DNA of 64,000 nt from Rhynchospora pubera (Eukaryota; Streptophyta; Magnoliopsida; Poales; Cyperaceae): contig CM051459.1 of the NCBI GenBank assembly GCA_028095005.1, forward strand, positions 21,004,699 to 21,068,698. Reading direction: 5' to 3'. Numbering within the stretch: the stretch's first letter is position 1; every line of letters begins with the position of its first letter. Below, piece by piece: positions 13,420-28,500 of the stretch. The notes under the pieces are model-generated. The model ran no database searches. It saw only the letters and a program-made list of their open reading frames with translations, and was not told the DNA's origin. Position numbers and translations under genes: made by a program.

Positions 13420-15608
13420 TCATCCACTCATGAAGCCAGCTACCTGGTCTGAAACCCGCAAGGCCCTCCAATTGATCTCCTCTTTCCTCAATCTCAATGC
13501 TACAAACTGGAGAGCCTCACTCTGCACCTGATAGAAGTAGCATGACCAAGGGAAGGAGTCTGGTGCAGCCCACATTGGCTGTTCTACGAAAGACGTTTCT
13601 TCAGTTAGCCTTGCACTAACACAGTACACCGAGTCTGGTGCAGGCTCATCAAAAGCAGCTACAGCCACACACCCAATTGCCACATACCCATCTGGGGCAC
13701 GTGGAAGCCAGATCGTTAGGGGGGAATTATAGTCCTCTGCGCAGTTCCTCCATACCTGATTTTATAAATTTTATTGCCCAGATGAAATGGTGATTAAGTA
13801 GTAAGTATGACAATTATGTCCATGCAAAAACAGAGGCTTAAGTGCTCTTAAGCCTCATATCTTACCAGGTCAAAACCAACAGGAAGTGCAAAATTGTTGT
13901 CAGAGTTCCGGTAAACAGCAGCTACACTTGGTGCATGAGTTCCAACGTGTACTATATCTCCAACTGTTACATACCTACAAGAAAGTATAATTTTCTAAGA
14001 TTACCTGCAAGGCCGTCACCATGCTGTGGTGTTTTCATGCCATAAAAATGGCATATATTTTTATATATTAAATTTGTGTCTCGTGAAATATATGCAAATA
14101 AGGTAGAAATATCGTTAATTTGTTACCCATTTTGACAAAGAGGTCTCCAAATGCTACATATTGAGCTAACATCAGCGACCTGAACAAGCATAATCTCAAC
14201 TGATTAGTTCCCAGCAATATATATATAATCAGGTGGAAGAACAACTCAGGTCAACACCTAAAATTCAGTCCTCACACCTCAGTAGTGGGCCTTATGAATG
14301 AGGTGGTTATAGAGCTTCCCTCAAATAATCAATATTATCAACCTACACTCGCTTAGTCAATTAGACCCTCAATTGAACCTGATTTTCCTTCAAACCTCAA
14401 TTGCCCAAATTAAGTTTTTTTTCCCCCCTCTAGAAAATCAACTTGACTCAGGTGCATCCTATCCTCAACCCAAACCAATTTTACTACAATCCTCAATTGG
14501 GAAATAAGCTTCAACTTTCAAAGTCTGGGTCAAATGATTTTTGGCAATTAAGCACCACAAAGGCCCATAAACAAAAGGGAACATGACAGCATTAATGGTT
14601 TAAAGGAACAAAATTTATGAAATCTAGCAATCCAGAAAGGCTGGACTAATTGACCTGCTTCCTAAACAGTGTGCATCTGCTATGAATTTCCCGTTCACTG
14701 CTCCAAATTTTTTGAAAATTAACAGTGTGCTTCAGGAATCTGCGGTCATCAGGGCTAGGACTTCTTTTAAGCTTTATCATAGGCCGAGAACTGCTATTTG
14801 ATTCCCTCCCATCATATTCATCTGATATAAACTTCACATAATGACGACTTGAAGGAACCTGTTCAATGACAAATTATTTTAAAAGAATAAAATGAGAATA
14901 TTTATTTGACCCACTTTTAATTATTTCTGTACTAGTTCTGGTGTGAAAAATCAGTATGGTCATAATGGGGAAAGTCACCTTTAATAGAACAACCCTGTTG
15001 TTGGCTTGATATGCCTTCCATAATCTTCTAATGGTATAACATATCACAACAGCCTGAGGTTCATGGTCATCTTCTTCTTCACATTTACACCTTATATACC
15101 GAGAGAAGTTTCCAGATTTCCTGCAACTTTTGAGGTGGATAATTAACATTGAAGGCTTTGTGTGGCCTCGTTTGGCCAGCTCCAGAGCAAGCACCTCCTC
15201 CCAAGGTACATCCCAAAGAATTTTTGAGGGTCGTTTGTCCATTTTCTCCAAATCCTGGCACTGATTTAGATATTAAAGAAACCTATCAATCTCAATAGAA
15301 AAACTTTAGTGGTGAGAATCTATCATAGATTCATAATGGTAGTAAAAATAACAATAACACTGACGAATGTTTAATAAAAACATTCAAATATATATATATA
15401 TTTTTTTTGGGGGGGGGGGGGGAGTGATTAAATATTTTTACTAAATGACCTGAAGAAGCATGACTCGCTTATTTGTTACTAGAACGATCCTCTGTGACGG
15501 CACAATAAAATGATCTTCATAATAGTCGGACCATGCATATTTTGAAGGTTCTCTAAATAAATCTGTGCAAGCAAGATGCCGACTTGCTTCAGCCAGATAA
15601 AGCACCAT
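13420..15608 (-). other. VPS13: VPS13 coding exons 59-64 (C-terminus and last VPS62-like module)
   Basis: Exons: 15450-15608, 14979-15260, 14655-14858, 14127-14179, 13866-13974, 13420-13755, residues about 3912-4291. Exons 59-60 read as a PH-like fold (RIVLVTNKRVMLLQ, WDVPWEEVLALELAKRG). Exons 62-64 form another VPS62-like unit: SIWRPLCQNGYVTVGDIVHV and LTIWLPRAPDGYVAIGCVAV. The protein ends RVSDQVAGFMSG. The exon 60 acceptor was chosen at 15260 so that the conserved LLQC junction is kept; an alternative six bases further in would drop two residues. Confidence 0.91.
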
Positions 15609-16518
15609 CTAGAAAAGGAAAAAACAAAAAAACTGGTACAGCATCAACCAAAAATCAATACTCATTCCCACATAAGATGATTCTGTTTGTCACATATATA
15701 GTCAATTAGAACTAAATTAAAATTCTAATAAGCAAAAGCTTATTTTCAGCAAACTAACAGATTCAATTAGTACACTGATGTAGAGCAAATTGCTGAGGCA
15801 TACTTACGTAAGATAGAAGGGAAATTCTGATTAAGTCCTTTAGACAGTAGCAGTTATTTTCATTTAGCAGTTATTTTATTTTCAGTTATTTAGTGTAAAC
15901 TGAACCAACCCTTTTCTTTTAAAAGGGATTGGATGTATCTCTGCAGATTACGTTATAAAATTATTGAATATTTCTTTTCTTGTTTCTGTTTTCCTAAGTG
16001 AAAATAGTTCACGCTACTTGCTGCGTCATACACTGACAATATTGTAAAATGACAGCATAAGCTAATAAAACAACAAACTTTCAAATTTACAAATCAAACT
16101 CAAGGAATACCTCAATGTCAACTTAGTGAAAGAGAAGGAGAGAGGGGGAAGAGAGAACCTGGCCACTAGCTTCCCACTGGCTGTACTCTCCAACAACACT
16201 ATCAGCACGAATGGCACGTGGATTTCGTATCCGCTGGGCAGCAGACTTGTTGTTGAGGATCTCCAAGCATCTTATGAAGCTAGCTCCAATTCCATCCACA
16301 GTTAGAGAGCCAAAATCAAGAAGACCACTGAGAGGCTGAACTATGAACCCTACAAATGCACGACCTAGCCCGTGTGCAAACCCAAGAAGCCCGTATCGCC
16401 TCGCACTCTCAACAGGCTTTGTTAGAACACCAGATACACCAAAAGCTACACCTTGAGCGAACGCTTCTGTGCCTTGCACTAAACCGTCCCCTACACCGGT
16501 GACTTTTCTGGACGAAAC

Positions 16519-16560
<42 letters not shown>

Positions 16561-19500
16561 CAACTTATGTGCGTTCTCTAAATATTAAGCGTCAAAGCCT
16601 TAAAGGTCAAAGACTTGTTATATTTATGGGCCCAGCCTTTACCAAAGCACATATTCTTTTCAAAAGAAAAACACCCTGAGGTGGGGGGCCTGCTTCACTG
16701 CAAAGCTCAAACAGATACAAACTTAAAACAAAAGATAGAGACAAGCTCAACCCAAGCTATCTTACTAAGGTCAATGATCCAAAATAAATGAAATGAGGAC
16801 CTCACTCATTGATAATCAAATTAAACAGACACTTGATCAACTGAACTTCAACACAACTCATAAGATCAGACCAGATCAAACCTCATCTAATGATAAAGAA
16901 GCACAGAGCATCTTACTTGCTGAGAACGCAACTGAACAAATTGCCCATCAGTGGAGAGCTCAGCAAATCCCTTGCTGAGAGAGGCGAGCGCTGATTTGGT
17001 CATACTCACCACATCAAGAGAGAAGATCAGGTGCAATGGGTTGTGCACAAGGTCTCTCTTTATGCGGTTTATTATGGCTGTTAAAACTTGACTCTTCTTC
17101 ATGTACTTGTTCTCTTGTTCTACCTTTCTAAGATGCACCTGTTATTTTATTGCAAGAAACACCTAATTATTATGTTTCATCCTTTTGTGATCCTTAAATT
17201 TGTAACTAAACTCGACTATTTATTTAAGATAAATAAACTAGTAATAAAAGGTAAGCCTTGATTACGCAAATAATATAACAAAGACAAAAAGGTGCTAACC
17301 ATAGACCTAACGAGTAAATACCTCCTAGCTTGATTCATTGCTCAGCAAACAAGTTTCCAAAATGTTCAACAGGAATGACATAAAAAGGTCCATATCACCA
17401 AGAAAATATGAATTGAAAATAAAGAATGAACCTGAATTTTTAAGGCACTACCAACAGCAGAGAAAATGGGGCTCCATATACCAAGCACACCACGTGGCCT
17501 TTGAGTAGGTGCTGTTTCCAGTGATATCTTAAGCCTCACTTCCGAAATGTTTATCACTCTGAAAAAATGGAAGTCAAATTAACATTTCTATTTCCTAAAA
17601 TGTGATGCTTGGTCCTAGTTAATCAAAAACTACCTTTCTCAAAATAAAGAAATATCTTACTCTATACGCATTTCAGGATCCACTTGAGTGACACTTGAGC
17701 TGGTCGGCATACTATCAAAATGAAGATGACTGTAAAAATCTACCAAAGCCCATATTATTGGTTCATGAACATTAAGCCTCCAAAGGCTTTTAGTGACCTG
17801 AAGATGTACAAAAGATCAGAAACCTTTCAATAATCAATAAGAATATTAGTCTTCGAGTATCTTCAATTTTAACCCAGCATACAGCATGACACTTCGAGCA
17901 TTCTTTAAATAAACACAATTTAATGCACAGATTTATGCACTTGAACCCCCTACATATCTTTATGCCATAAATTTTGGTTCACGGACATTAAGCCTCTAAA
18001 GGGCTGTTTGAATTGAAGTGGGAATTTGGGGAATTTCTAATTCCTAGACATAAATTTATTATAAACAATCCAAACTCTTCACAAAATTACACACTTCCCA
18101 ATAAATTTATGCCTAGGAATAGGAAATTCCCCAAATTCCTAAGCGATCCAAACGGCCCATTAATAATCTGAAAAATGTGATGCAGTTTAATGCAATTGAG
18201 CCCTTATATACCCCTGTACCTTTATTTATCCTATCTTGTGCAGTTATTCCACCAGTTGGTTATCTTATATAAAAAGAAACAACAAAAAGCCAAAAGTTGA
18301 CCAATTGACATGAGCACCATATAATAATGGGTATAAAATGCCTGCTTCTCTAACAAAATCTGGCCTCAGTGAAATAGAAAAACCCAATGATGTCAAGGAT
18401 AGTACAAAAAGAAAACTTACCCTAAGATACACAAAAGGGTATACTTCAGTACCATCAACAGTTTCATTGCTTATTGCAATATTTGACTTGAACACAGGAT
18501 GATTGAGATCTGTTGCTTCCTCAGGTGCCAACAGAACAGGCATGACGGTTAAAGGCAGCTCATTATCTAACTGTAAGTGACCAATAAGGAGTTTAAACCT
18601 GACACAAACAATAGAGTACATTACAAAACACACAAATAGTATTTGACTCACAAAAATCTCCTCAAGGGTAAATGACAACAAAAGAAGCATAAATTAGCTT
18701 TTTCTACTTGCCTGCTCACTGTTCCAGTCAGATAAGAGATGAAAACTCTCTGAAGATGGAGGTACAGAAGTTCTTTAGGCCTATGATCGATCAAAGAAAC
18801 ACCGACAACTCCTAACTCTACAATGACCTCAAACTGCATACTGGTGCTTCTAAACTCCTTTTGCATAATTATTGCGGGATCATGCCTCTCCATCTGCATA
18901 TCATTCTTTTCGTCCAGAAAAATCACAACCCTGATGTCTCCTACATCCTTTATATGCAATTGAATTCCATACTTTTCTCTCAGATCAACTGAACTCTCAG
19001 TCCAGTTCTCTAAATTTATAGAATGGATTGATATGTCTGTCCCTGAGAAAATACCTACTTCTAGAACCTTCCTCCCATAGGGGTTGTCTAAAGAATACTT
19101 TGCAGTTGAATGAGGCCCTAGATGGATCGGGGCCTCGCCGCGTAAGTCAGCCTGCTGTACCTGTATGGTTTTGTCCCTAGTTCTGTTTTCAATTCTGCAA
19201 AACAGATGAACCATGGTTTCTGTTACCATATTTTTGTACATCATGTTTTCAGACAGCGGTTGTAAAAATATAACCATGCAGAATTGTATTCTATAGGCAA
19301 CAGGCCTGATTGATACTGCATCAAGCAACCACTGTAACAATTTTACTTATTTAATTTCCCTGATAATCACATGTTCAAAGATCTTAATCTTAACCAACTC
19401 ACCCCAGAAGCAAACTATTATATCACCTCTTTCACACCAGTTACTTGTTCGAGATATTCAGCCTGAACCAATGGACCAAAAAGCAAAAGGAAGAAACTCG

Positions 19501-22500
19501 AGAGATGAAGTGAACAAAAAAATGAAATCAAACTGCTCATAACTAGTTAGGTTGAAGTTCAAACCAGTATCATACCCTCTACCACATCAGTGTTTTAAAA
19601 ACAAAGAATTGCTTTAGGTACCTAATAGGGCCTTCCGCAGGCCCCAGGCGGAACACGACAAGGAAGCGTGAGCCTTCTTCATAAGCACGAACCTCAGATC
19701 TAAGGAATTCTCTACCACCATCTGCCTTTCTCATTACTAGAACAATAGAATCTTCTTTTGAGATTTGAACAGGATAAGACCAATCTGTGTTGCTTAACCG
19801 GACCTGTCACCAAAGATAAGTCAAAATAAACTTGCATATAGTCAAGGAAGACGATCTATCATCTTAATTCAACAATATCCCATCACACTACATCAAATCG
19901 AACAATGACAAGAAAGAGGCAATGAAGGTCATCCTGATAAAAATATTGAGACTTGAGAGAACAAAGAACAATTACTTGGAATTTATCGGGCCCGCCATCA
20001 TTCTCACAGTAAGGAAATGAAACTTTCCAATCAGAAGCAAACAGAGTTTGTGGCTCTTCTCCATCATTCAGCTTCAAATACATATCTTGACCAACCATGT
20101 TAATGAAGGTCATGAAAGGTCGTAGCATTATGGCCTGCACAAATCAATAAGATTTGAGTATAGTACTAGAAGCCAAGAACGTTCAAAACTGTAGCAATAT
20201 AAGGCTTCGTGCTCATCCCAATATGCTGAAATGTTGGAAACTAAACTGAACTTCTAAGATATTAGAGAAGAACAGTGACCATCAATGAAGTACTGATTCT
20301 TTAAAACACTCAATTAAGCTAATAAACCCACGATATGTTAATTCAGATTACCTAAATTGTGCCTGTATATAGGTGGACAGAGTCAAAAGTAAAACAAGAA
20401 ACAGTCAACAAAAGCGAAAAACAAGTGAGCTCAGTATGGACAGAAAGGACATCTATTCCTGCGATATATCAAAACTTTAGATCAGAATTCTTTGCAGCAA
20501 TAAAAGCAAGTTCAGTTACCTTCGTAGGAACTGCTTGAAAAGATGAAGGCTTGGAGGAAACAAGAATTTTCATGCAATTTCCATCAACATCTCTAGCAAT
20601 AAGGTCAATTGAACCATCCTAGAACAGCAAAAGCATAATATAAAAATGGAAACATTTCAAATGCACCAGAAAATATGGAATGCAGAGTGGTTTGACCACA
20701 ATGTTTTCCTGTTTGGATGAGCTTCTTTGCTGCATCTCTGTTGCTCAATTGAACTTTGAAGGTACCTGAGATTTGTTGTGTTGAACTTGTTGGCTCATTG
20801 CATTAAGGAGCTATAATTGAACATGACAGACATAATACTCATATATGCCATTACCAAGAGGTGACTCATTGCTGGAAGATGTTTGCAAAGTTGCTTTTGA
20901 TAAGAAGAAAAGAAAAAGAGTATTACCATGTCGCCAAGAGGTGTAAGATCTTTCACCGGCCCAAAAACTTCTTTCCCTTGACTAACAATTGAAGCCGACA
21001 ATGCCAATCCCTTGAAGCCCAACACTGAAGCAATAGTGTAACCGTCAACCATCTCATCTGGTGTGACTTTCGAAATAATTTTCTCTGATTTATTTGCAGA
21101 TTGAGACATCCGCAGAAAACGAGTTCTTTCCTTTCCAGATATATCCATTATACACAGGCCAAGTGGTGGTAGTCTTGCACATGATATCCAATAAGGTACG
21201 TATATTCGTATCACCTTCGATACAGGGCAATCCTTGTCGTAGTTGTGTTCAAGTGTGATTTGAACAACCCTGGAGTAATGCATTAGGGCACAGAGCACAG
21301 GTAAAGACAAAAGATTACAGCAATAAATTATTGAAAAATTCACAAGTATACTCCGCCACTAGTGAAAACAATAACTGTACTTAAGAGACTTGCCTTTGGG
21401 AAAATGCATTTCTGAGATTAATCAATTTAGAAGGTGCTCTGGTTGGGTGCGAAATTATGACAGGCTCCTTGAAACAAAGAAACCATATAAGTAGTCAGTT
21501 CAATATTTCTAATAAAAAAAAATCAATTTAATAGTTAAAGGTTCATGCAAGATTTAAAAAGAAGAAAGTAAAACAAACATACATGCATTGGCTCCCAACC
21601 TCCTTGTGGAAGAAGGACTAAGTAAAGAGGATCATTCGGTCCTGCATTGTGAAATTTGACCGTTGCACCAGGGGCAATAGTGCCGTTGAAGCAAGTGCCA
21701 TTTTCCCTACCAAGCTCATTACCAACCACAAGATTATATTGAGATGAAAAAGAGAGGTAATAAGCCAGAGATAAAGGAGGTTTAACAACAATATTCCAAT
21801 CATGTATTGGATCTGAATAGATATCTTTTCCTATCTCTTTTGCATCTATGCTCACACAAAACCAAACAGAACTTAACCCGTCCGAGGATGAAGGTGACCC
21901 ATCTAACATAGAACAGAACAATAGCTTGTCAGCCTCAACCAAATTTGATACACAAATCTCATCTGGTTCATTCTCAGACCCCTCCTCTTTTAGAATACTC
22001 CATGCGTAATTCATTGTGTCCTCAGTGCTTATGGGCCTAATCTCAAGAGAGTAAGATAAAGAAGGATTTGTCAGGCTTGGAAGAGGAAGTGGAATGGTAG
22101 CTCCTGGTTTGAGCTCTCCAATTGACACATAGTGGTCTCTGTGTGGGTTGAATTTACGATGCCTTAACCACTTCCTTTGCCTTCTATTTTCTTGGTCTTC
22201 TTTGTAGATCCATCCGTCATCTCTCGAGCTAGATTTTAATTCAAGGTGCCAATTATCTGTCCATTCCCAGCCATTTGGTAATTCAACACTCTGTCGATCC
22301 TGCGAGTAAAAGAAGAGGATCAAAAGAGGACCGTTAGCATAATGCTCCAAGCATGATATTATGGTTTTCATATGCCAACAGGCCCCTACAATTTTACTGC
22401 ATATTTACTCCAAATGTTGTACCAGAGAACACATGGCACCAGGGGCAGAGCCAATATTATCTTACTGCAGGAAAGGGCTTTGCCCCCCTAAGATTTTGAT

Positions 22501-25500
22501 TGTGCAACATTTATTAAGCTAATTTAGCTTCATTTGTTTATAAATATAATGATTTTCCCTCCTAAAATGAACAATTGCAAATTTGCCCCCCTCAATTACT
22601 TTCCCAGCTACGCCCCTGCATGGTACCAGGAAAATCAGACTGAAAGTTAAAAAAATTATTTATTCAAGTATTAACTGAGGTGATGCTCATGCTTGAAATA
22701 TATGACAACTTAGGTCCAATTCCACTATACTGCATAAGTTTCTGAATCATGTAACATAGACATCCTTTCTATCCTTGATTTGAAAGTAAAATTAGATAAA
22801 GAATAACAATTTACCTGATGTTGGTCGTCTGTCCACCCAATTGCAGGAACATATTTCTGTGAATCCACAAACTCTTCACTCTCTACCCTGACATCATCAA
22901 CTTCCAACCCGCTACATTCTATCCTTTTCCCCTTCAATTGGACCTCTATAACAAAATTTGTGCTATTAGTTACTGATACAAGTGACCGCACAGTAACATA
23001 GCGGTCGCTGTCTTTGACAGTCATTTCGCTGGCAATAACATCATTTCCAAACCTCCAGCACATGGCTGGCGTGGCATAGTTTAGCTTCACTGTCGTCCAA
23101 GGACCATCTTTTGAGGGACTTATTTGGAGTCCAGTCATGGTGCTGATGCTTTGCAGTGGTTTGTCTAGTTGTTGAGTTTTCAGTCTGCCTGATCTGATAA
23201 CTGCAAATTTTATTTTTCCATGCATCCCACCAGTGAGAACATTGCAATTGTCCTACATGCAATAAAGTATACAAATTTTAATACATCTACAAACCATTCA
23301 ATTACAACTTTCATGATGGTCAAAGACTGGCAATTTCAGTTGCAAGTTTTTCAACAGCACCATCATCGTCAAGTCCATAAACAATAATTTGCCAAGCTCC
23401 ACCAAGAATAAGGTAAATGTGATACAGCTACCCAGTCGTGTACTTCAAAAGATATCTGTATTACACTCTGCCTCTAGTCTAGACCTTAACAAATTTTGCT
23501 TCCTTCTAAATTACTAATATCTTTTTTTTTTTATTTGTTTTGTCATTTTGAATTTTATTCTTTTGAAATTTCAAGTGGTTTCATCTTTTTAAGATACTTC
23601 AACCATCTTTTAGAGTCAGCTTACAAAAAAAGATACAAAAAAAACTTAAATATCTAAATATGAGAACATACAGGCATTTTTGTCGAGACAAGATCCCTCA
23701 ATGTTATCTCAAAATTTGTGTCAGGGGAGTCCACAGTAGATAGGTCAAACACCAAATCCTTTAAAGCAGAAGAAAAGGAGCCCACAGGTTCCCCTGCACA
23801 TAGCATCAAGTTCCACAATAAGTTTTACATCAGAAGAAACACTTGAGAGAATATGAGATTTCTTCACAAGTAAGATAAATATTTAAAATCCAACGAAAAA
23901 GAAAAATACCTCTTCCCACATCCATTATGGTGATTTCGAGGCTATAATCATCCTATGGTAAAGTCATAAAATTGAGAAAACATCAATATAGAAATTTTAA
24001 AACACCAAACCTAGCTAAATTTTTGTTGTTTGGTTTTTCATAAAATCTCTAGTCAAGATGTTCTAGAGTTGACTCCCTTTCCAATATCCAAGCTCCACAT
24101 ACTTTAACTTGAGAATTGGGCATCAAGCCTTTAAGGAGGACTCACGAACAGTTATTACCAGTATACCAAACTAAAAGAATACATAAAGTGTTGCAAGAAG
24201 ACATACTGTTCCAAACACTTTAAAAAAGAACATCTCCTTCCAGTAAACTCTGGCAAACCCCTCAGCGGAATGCTCTGCGAGGCCTGCACAGGTGCGAGCA
24301 ATCTGCTTCTCAACAGGTGTCTCTGATGAACGGCTAGAATAGAGCTGCGCCGCTGCCATGTACTCATTTATGGACAACCCTTTAGATACTTCTATCTGAG
24401 AGGTTCACAAAATTTTCCTTTTTAACAAACTTGAAGTGGAAAAAGCAATAGAAAGTAATAGATTACAGTTCAAATATCCAATCCAGTTTGCTAATTCTAA
24501 TCATCTAATAGAGAAATAACCCAAATGTCAAGGATTACTAAGTATCAAGTGACACTCAGTATCAACTACAATAAACTTATGGTCATCAAGACGACGATGT
24601 CTTGAAAGAATTATCTAATCCTTCAATAGGTAAACATTACAAAAAGCCTTTTTAAGGAGGCCCAAATGCATAAAAATAAACCAAATGAGTTGTTCAAATG
24701 GCATCAAATGGGTTCCACAAAAACATTTATCAAGACCAACAGACTTGAGCAGACACAGAGAGAGCGAGAGAGAGAGAGAGAGAGATCACCTCAGCTTCAG
24801 CAATGATGACAGTTATCATTGACCGAGCGACCTCATGATGTTGCCCTTTTGAGCGAGAATGCATTGAGTTCTTTGGGATTGGGACTCTGATAGGGTGGCC
24901 ATCTCCTGATGGAAGTTTAATGATGCTAGGGAAACCCTTCAATTCAGCACCCTTTATATATATATCCTGTCCCAGGTAGTTCTGAGGGACAATATAGTAA
25001 TTTTTTCTTTGGTGCACATCCAGGACTCTTCTGTCGCCATTAGGTGAACTCACATCCTATAATAGGGGGGGAAAAAAGTACACTTCTGATATTTTCTATT
25101 TCTTTGTCTCACTCTTGAAGACTTTATAGAGTTACAAACAAATGGGTCAGGGCAGTACACAACAGTTGAACTTTTAAATAAATATTTTTTTTTATCTTCC
25201 TATTTGAATCATTTGAATCTTGTTTTATTCATTAATTGACTGAGGCCATTTGAGAGTTCAAATGATGTCATGGCCAAAACGCCCAAAACAGACATTAAAG
25301 CACTACGTCGAACCAAAATTAATCTGATTTTAATTAGATATTGAGACTTAACTGTCTGCTGGCATGCTTCATCAATGCGACTCAGGTTATACCAGCTAGA
25401 GTAGGCTTGAAATATCATGTTCACATTTGAGACTGATACATTCAAACTGAGTTCCCTTGTTGATGTCATTCGGAGTTGAGTAGGCGTTCCTGGTGAGTTC

Positions 25501-28500
25501 ATATCATACTGGTATCTGAAATCCATTGTCAGACATTAGACCATCAAGAATCTAAGAATATCTACAACTAAAAAGAACCACATTTTCACATAATCTAGTT
25601 AACAGGTCAAATTGTGTAAAGTTCATCTTAAAATGAAAAATTCTTAGATCAAGAATTGCAGTTAGACAGAAAAGCCTACAATTGAAAATTGGTAATGTGT
25701 GATTGAGCATCAATTATTACTTTTTTGGATGACTTTGATCTTGTTAGGTTTCATTTCTAACCTACCCAACTTGTTTAAGAGCATGTATGTTTGGGACTAA
25801 AGGTTTTGTTGTTGTTGTTGTTGTACAATTGAGCCATCAATAAAATGTAATTTTTCCAGTGTCAATTTAATGCAATGCTTCCTCATTTTAAAAATATAAA
25901 TGTAGTTTTAGCATTAAATAACAGCAACACTAAACAACAGCCCCTGTGCTGCCGCCAGAAAAGGCCCTAATTGTTTTAATAACAACGAAAGCTTTAATTT
26001 GCCTATACTTTCTCCAATTGGGTAACAGTATCAAAATAACCCAGCCAAAGAGCAAAGAGAATAGTCAAATGGATAGTTTATACTAACTTTCAGACCTAAA
26101 GTATGATATGAATATCCAGGGCATGCATCTAATACTAAAGCATATCTAGAAGACAGCACCCTACCTTAAAAACCCATCTGTTGGTTCAACCAGGGGCTCC
26201 CAAGAGTCACTCTTGTCATTAAAGGACCTAGCAACAAGGGAAAAATTGGCAGTCGCATTTAAGTAGTCTGGCCTCCCACGCATGCTAAATCCAATATTAT
26301 CCAATGATACACCAAATAACGGCATCATCTGCATCAGAAGACTTAACTCAGCAAAAACAAAAACCTCACGAGTTTAGCACACAGGGACTCCAAAAAGAAA
26401 AACAAAACATGATAGAGTAACTGGGTCATTCCAATACATGGGTATCTGAATTCCCTATAAATGCCTTTTTGTCCCTTGGTTTCCCCAATATTCCTTGTAG
26501 GTTATTTGTTAACTTTTCCTCTCTTCAACCATTACTTGATCAATATTCTATGGAGTACAGTTCATCGCCTGTTGTGACACACAAAACAGATGTAACGATT
26601 AAAATTCCAAACTTGAAAACATTACCAGCCCTCCATAATCATCAAAAGCTACAGCAGAAAAAGACTTCAGCGCGGCCTCAATAACCATGCTGTCAGATCC
26701 ACTTGACTCTGGCGGACCCAGCAGCTTATGTGCAAGCCTTCTCTGAGGCTTCCGGAACCCATTTCTAACAATAAAAGTTCCAAGTGAATCTCCTTCAACA
26801 CTCCAAAGGCTAAAAGGGTCCAAAGCCTTAACATCTGAGGAGTCCCAGATACTTTCTTCAGGGAAGTTGCCACTAGTCAGCATGTCACTCCTTATGCATC
26901 GTAAAGAGGGAAAATCTTCAGGTTTTGGCACAGTTTTTGATGCTATGCAACCAAGAGATGTGAATCCGGGTGGAGGTTGGGGGTACCAGAAAGAAATGCC
27001 ATTAATGCCACGTTGCTTCTTGATGCGGCCGACAAGCTGAAAGGAGATGGGAGGTCTGAGTAAGGTCTCATCTCCAAGGTCACGAAGAACAATTGCAGAA
27101 TTTGGCTGTTCGTACCTACAGTTGAGCATTATTCCACTATCAGATAGAGCCAGAAAGGTGCTGTTATATTTTTTTAACTAGAAAATAATAATGACCAATA
27201 TTGTTATGCCATCACTATTTTTGTTTGTCTTTTTCTATCTTTTGTCATCACCCAAATTCAAGTTCACTGTTATACAAGTTTCGTCCACTACTGATACAAA
27301 ATCAAAGAATCCTTATGAAATTTCATAAATATCAGTAAAATTACATGCAATATAGATGCTGCCATGCTGGTATCAAGATCTAAACTTTTGAATTTGACTG
27401 CCAAGCCATTTCCGGAACATAACTCAGAGGTTTGTCATACAAAAATGACAGAATTCTTATGAAATTTCATCAATATCAGTAAACTCTGTAATATATGTGC
27501 TAGCATGCTGGTATCAAGATCTACACTTTTGATTTGACTGCCAATCCGATTCTGGAACATAACTGAGAGGTTTGTCATCAGAAAAATGATTCAAAACATA
27601 ATGTATACAAGAATATCACAAAAAAAAAAAAAAAAAATCCATATTTGAGTATTCAATCCACTCCAGTAACAGGAAGAGCTTACCCTTTCACCGCAATATC
27701 CCCAAAGAAAACCATCCCAGGTGGGATATGTGGACGCCAAATAGAGAGCCTCTTCCTAGAGGAGGCATCATTATTCCACCATATTAGCTTCGGACTTTCC
27801 ACCACCTCCAACAATCTTCCAGATGAAAAAGATGCATCTCCTTCTATTCGAGAACTGCTACGTCTTTGAGAAGTTTGATACTGTGTTCCTGAAGATATCT
27901 TGCTGGATGAATCTGAGCTGTTCTGGAAAAGCATGTGGCGGAGGTCATAAGGTTTGCCAACTAAATGCTGATTTTCAGGGTCTTCGAGTATGAAGGATCC
28001 AAAACAGTTATCTACTCGCCAGAATGCTATACTGGAAGCACTTCTGCGACATTCAACATCACACGAAATCAAAGCAAGCAAAGCAATAAACAAAACAATA
28101 TACTATTAGGAGAAAACAAACAAAATGATATTAGGGCATTAACTTCTGGTTGGTCTTGTCATCAAGATCTTTGTTCTATAACAGAATTTCTAGTGCCAAA
28201 AGAAAATACATTCGTTAAAGAATCTTTTAATCCTTACATGACACTACCATTATAGTCAGACGTATTTTCCTTGTGAATACTAATTTCAGTAAAAGATTGG
28301 GATGCTGGCCTTTGTATCTGCATGGGAGATTCAAAGCTTACCCATTGGTTTTAAGCACAATACAATCTCTCAAAGCTGAGGAAGAAACATATGAAGCTAA
28401 TATACACAGAGCTGCAGACAAAGGTGGCTCACTGCTTCCAGCTGAAGCAACACACCCGACTGCCACATAGCCTCTTGGTGCAACAGGAAACCAAATGGAA

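Noticed and set aside
23952..24206. A possible missing exon between VPS13 exons 43 and 44
   Set aside because: Reading phases of the flanking exons join correctly and no conserved text is seen in between.
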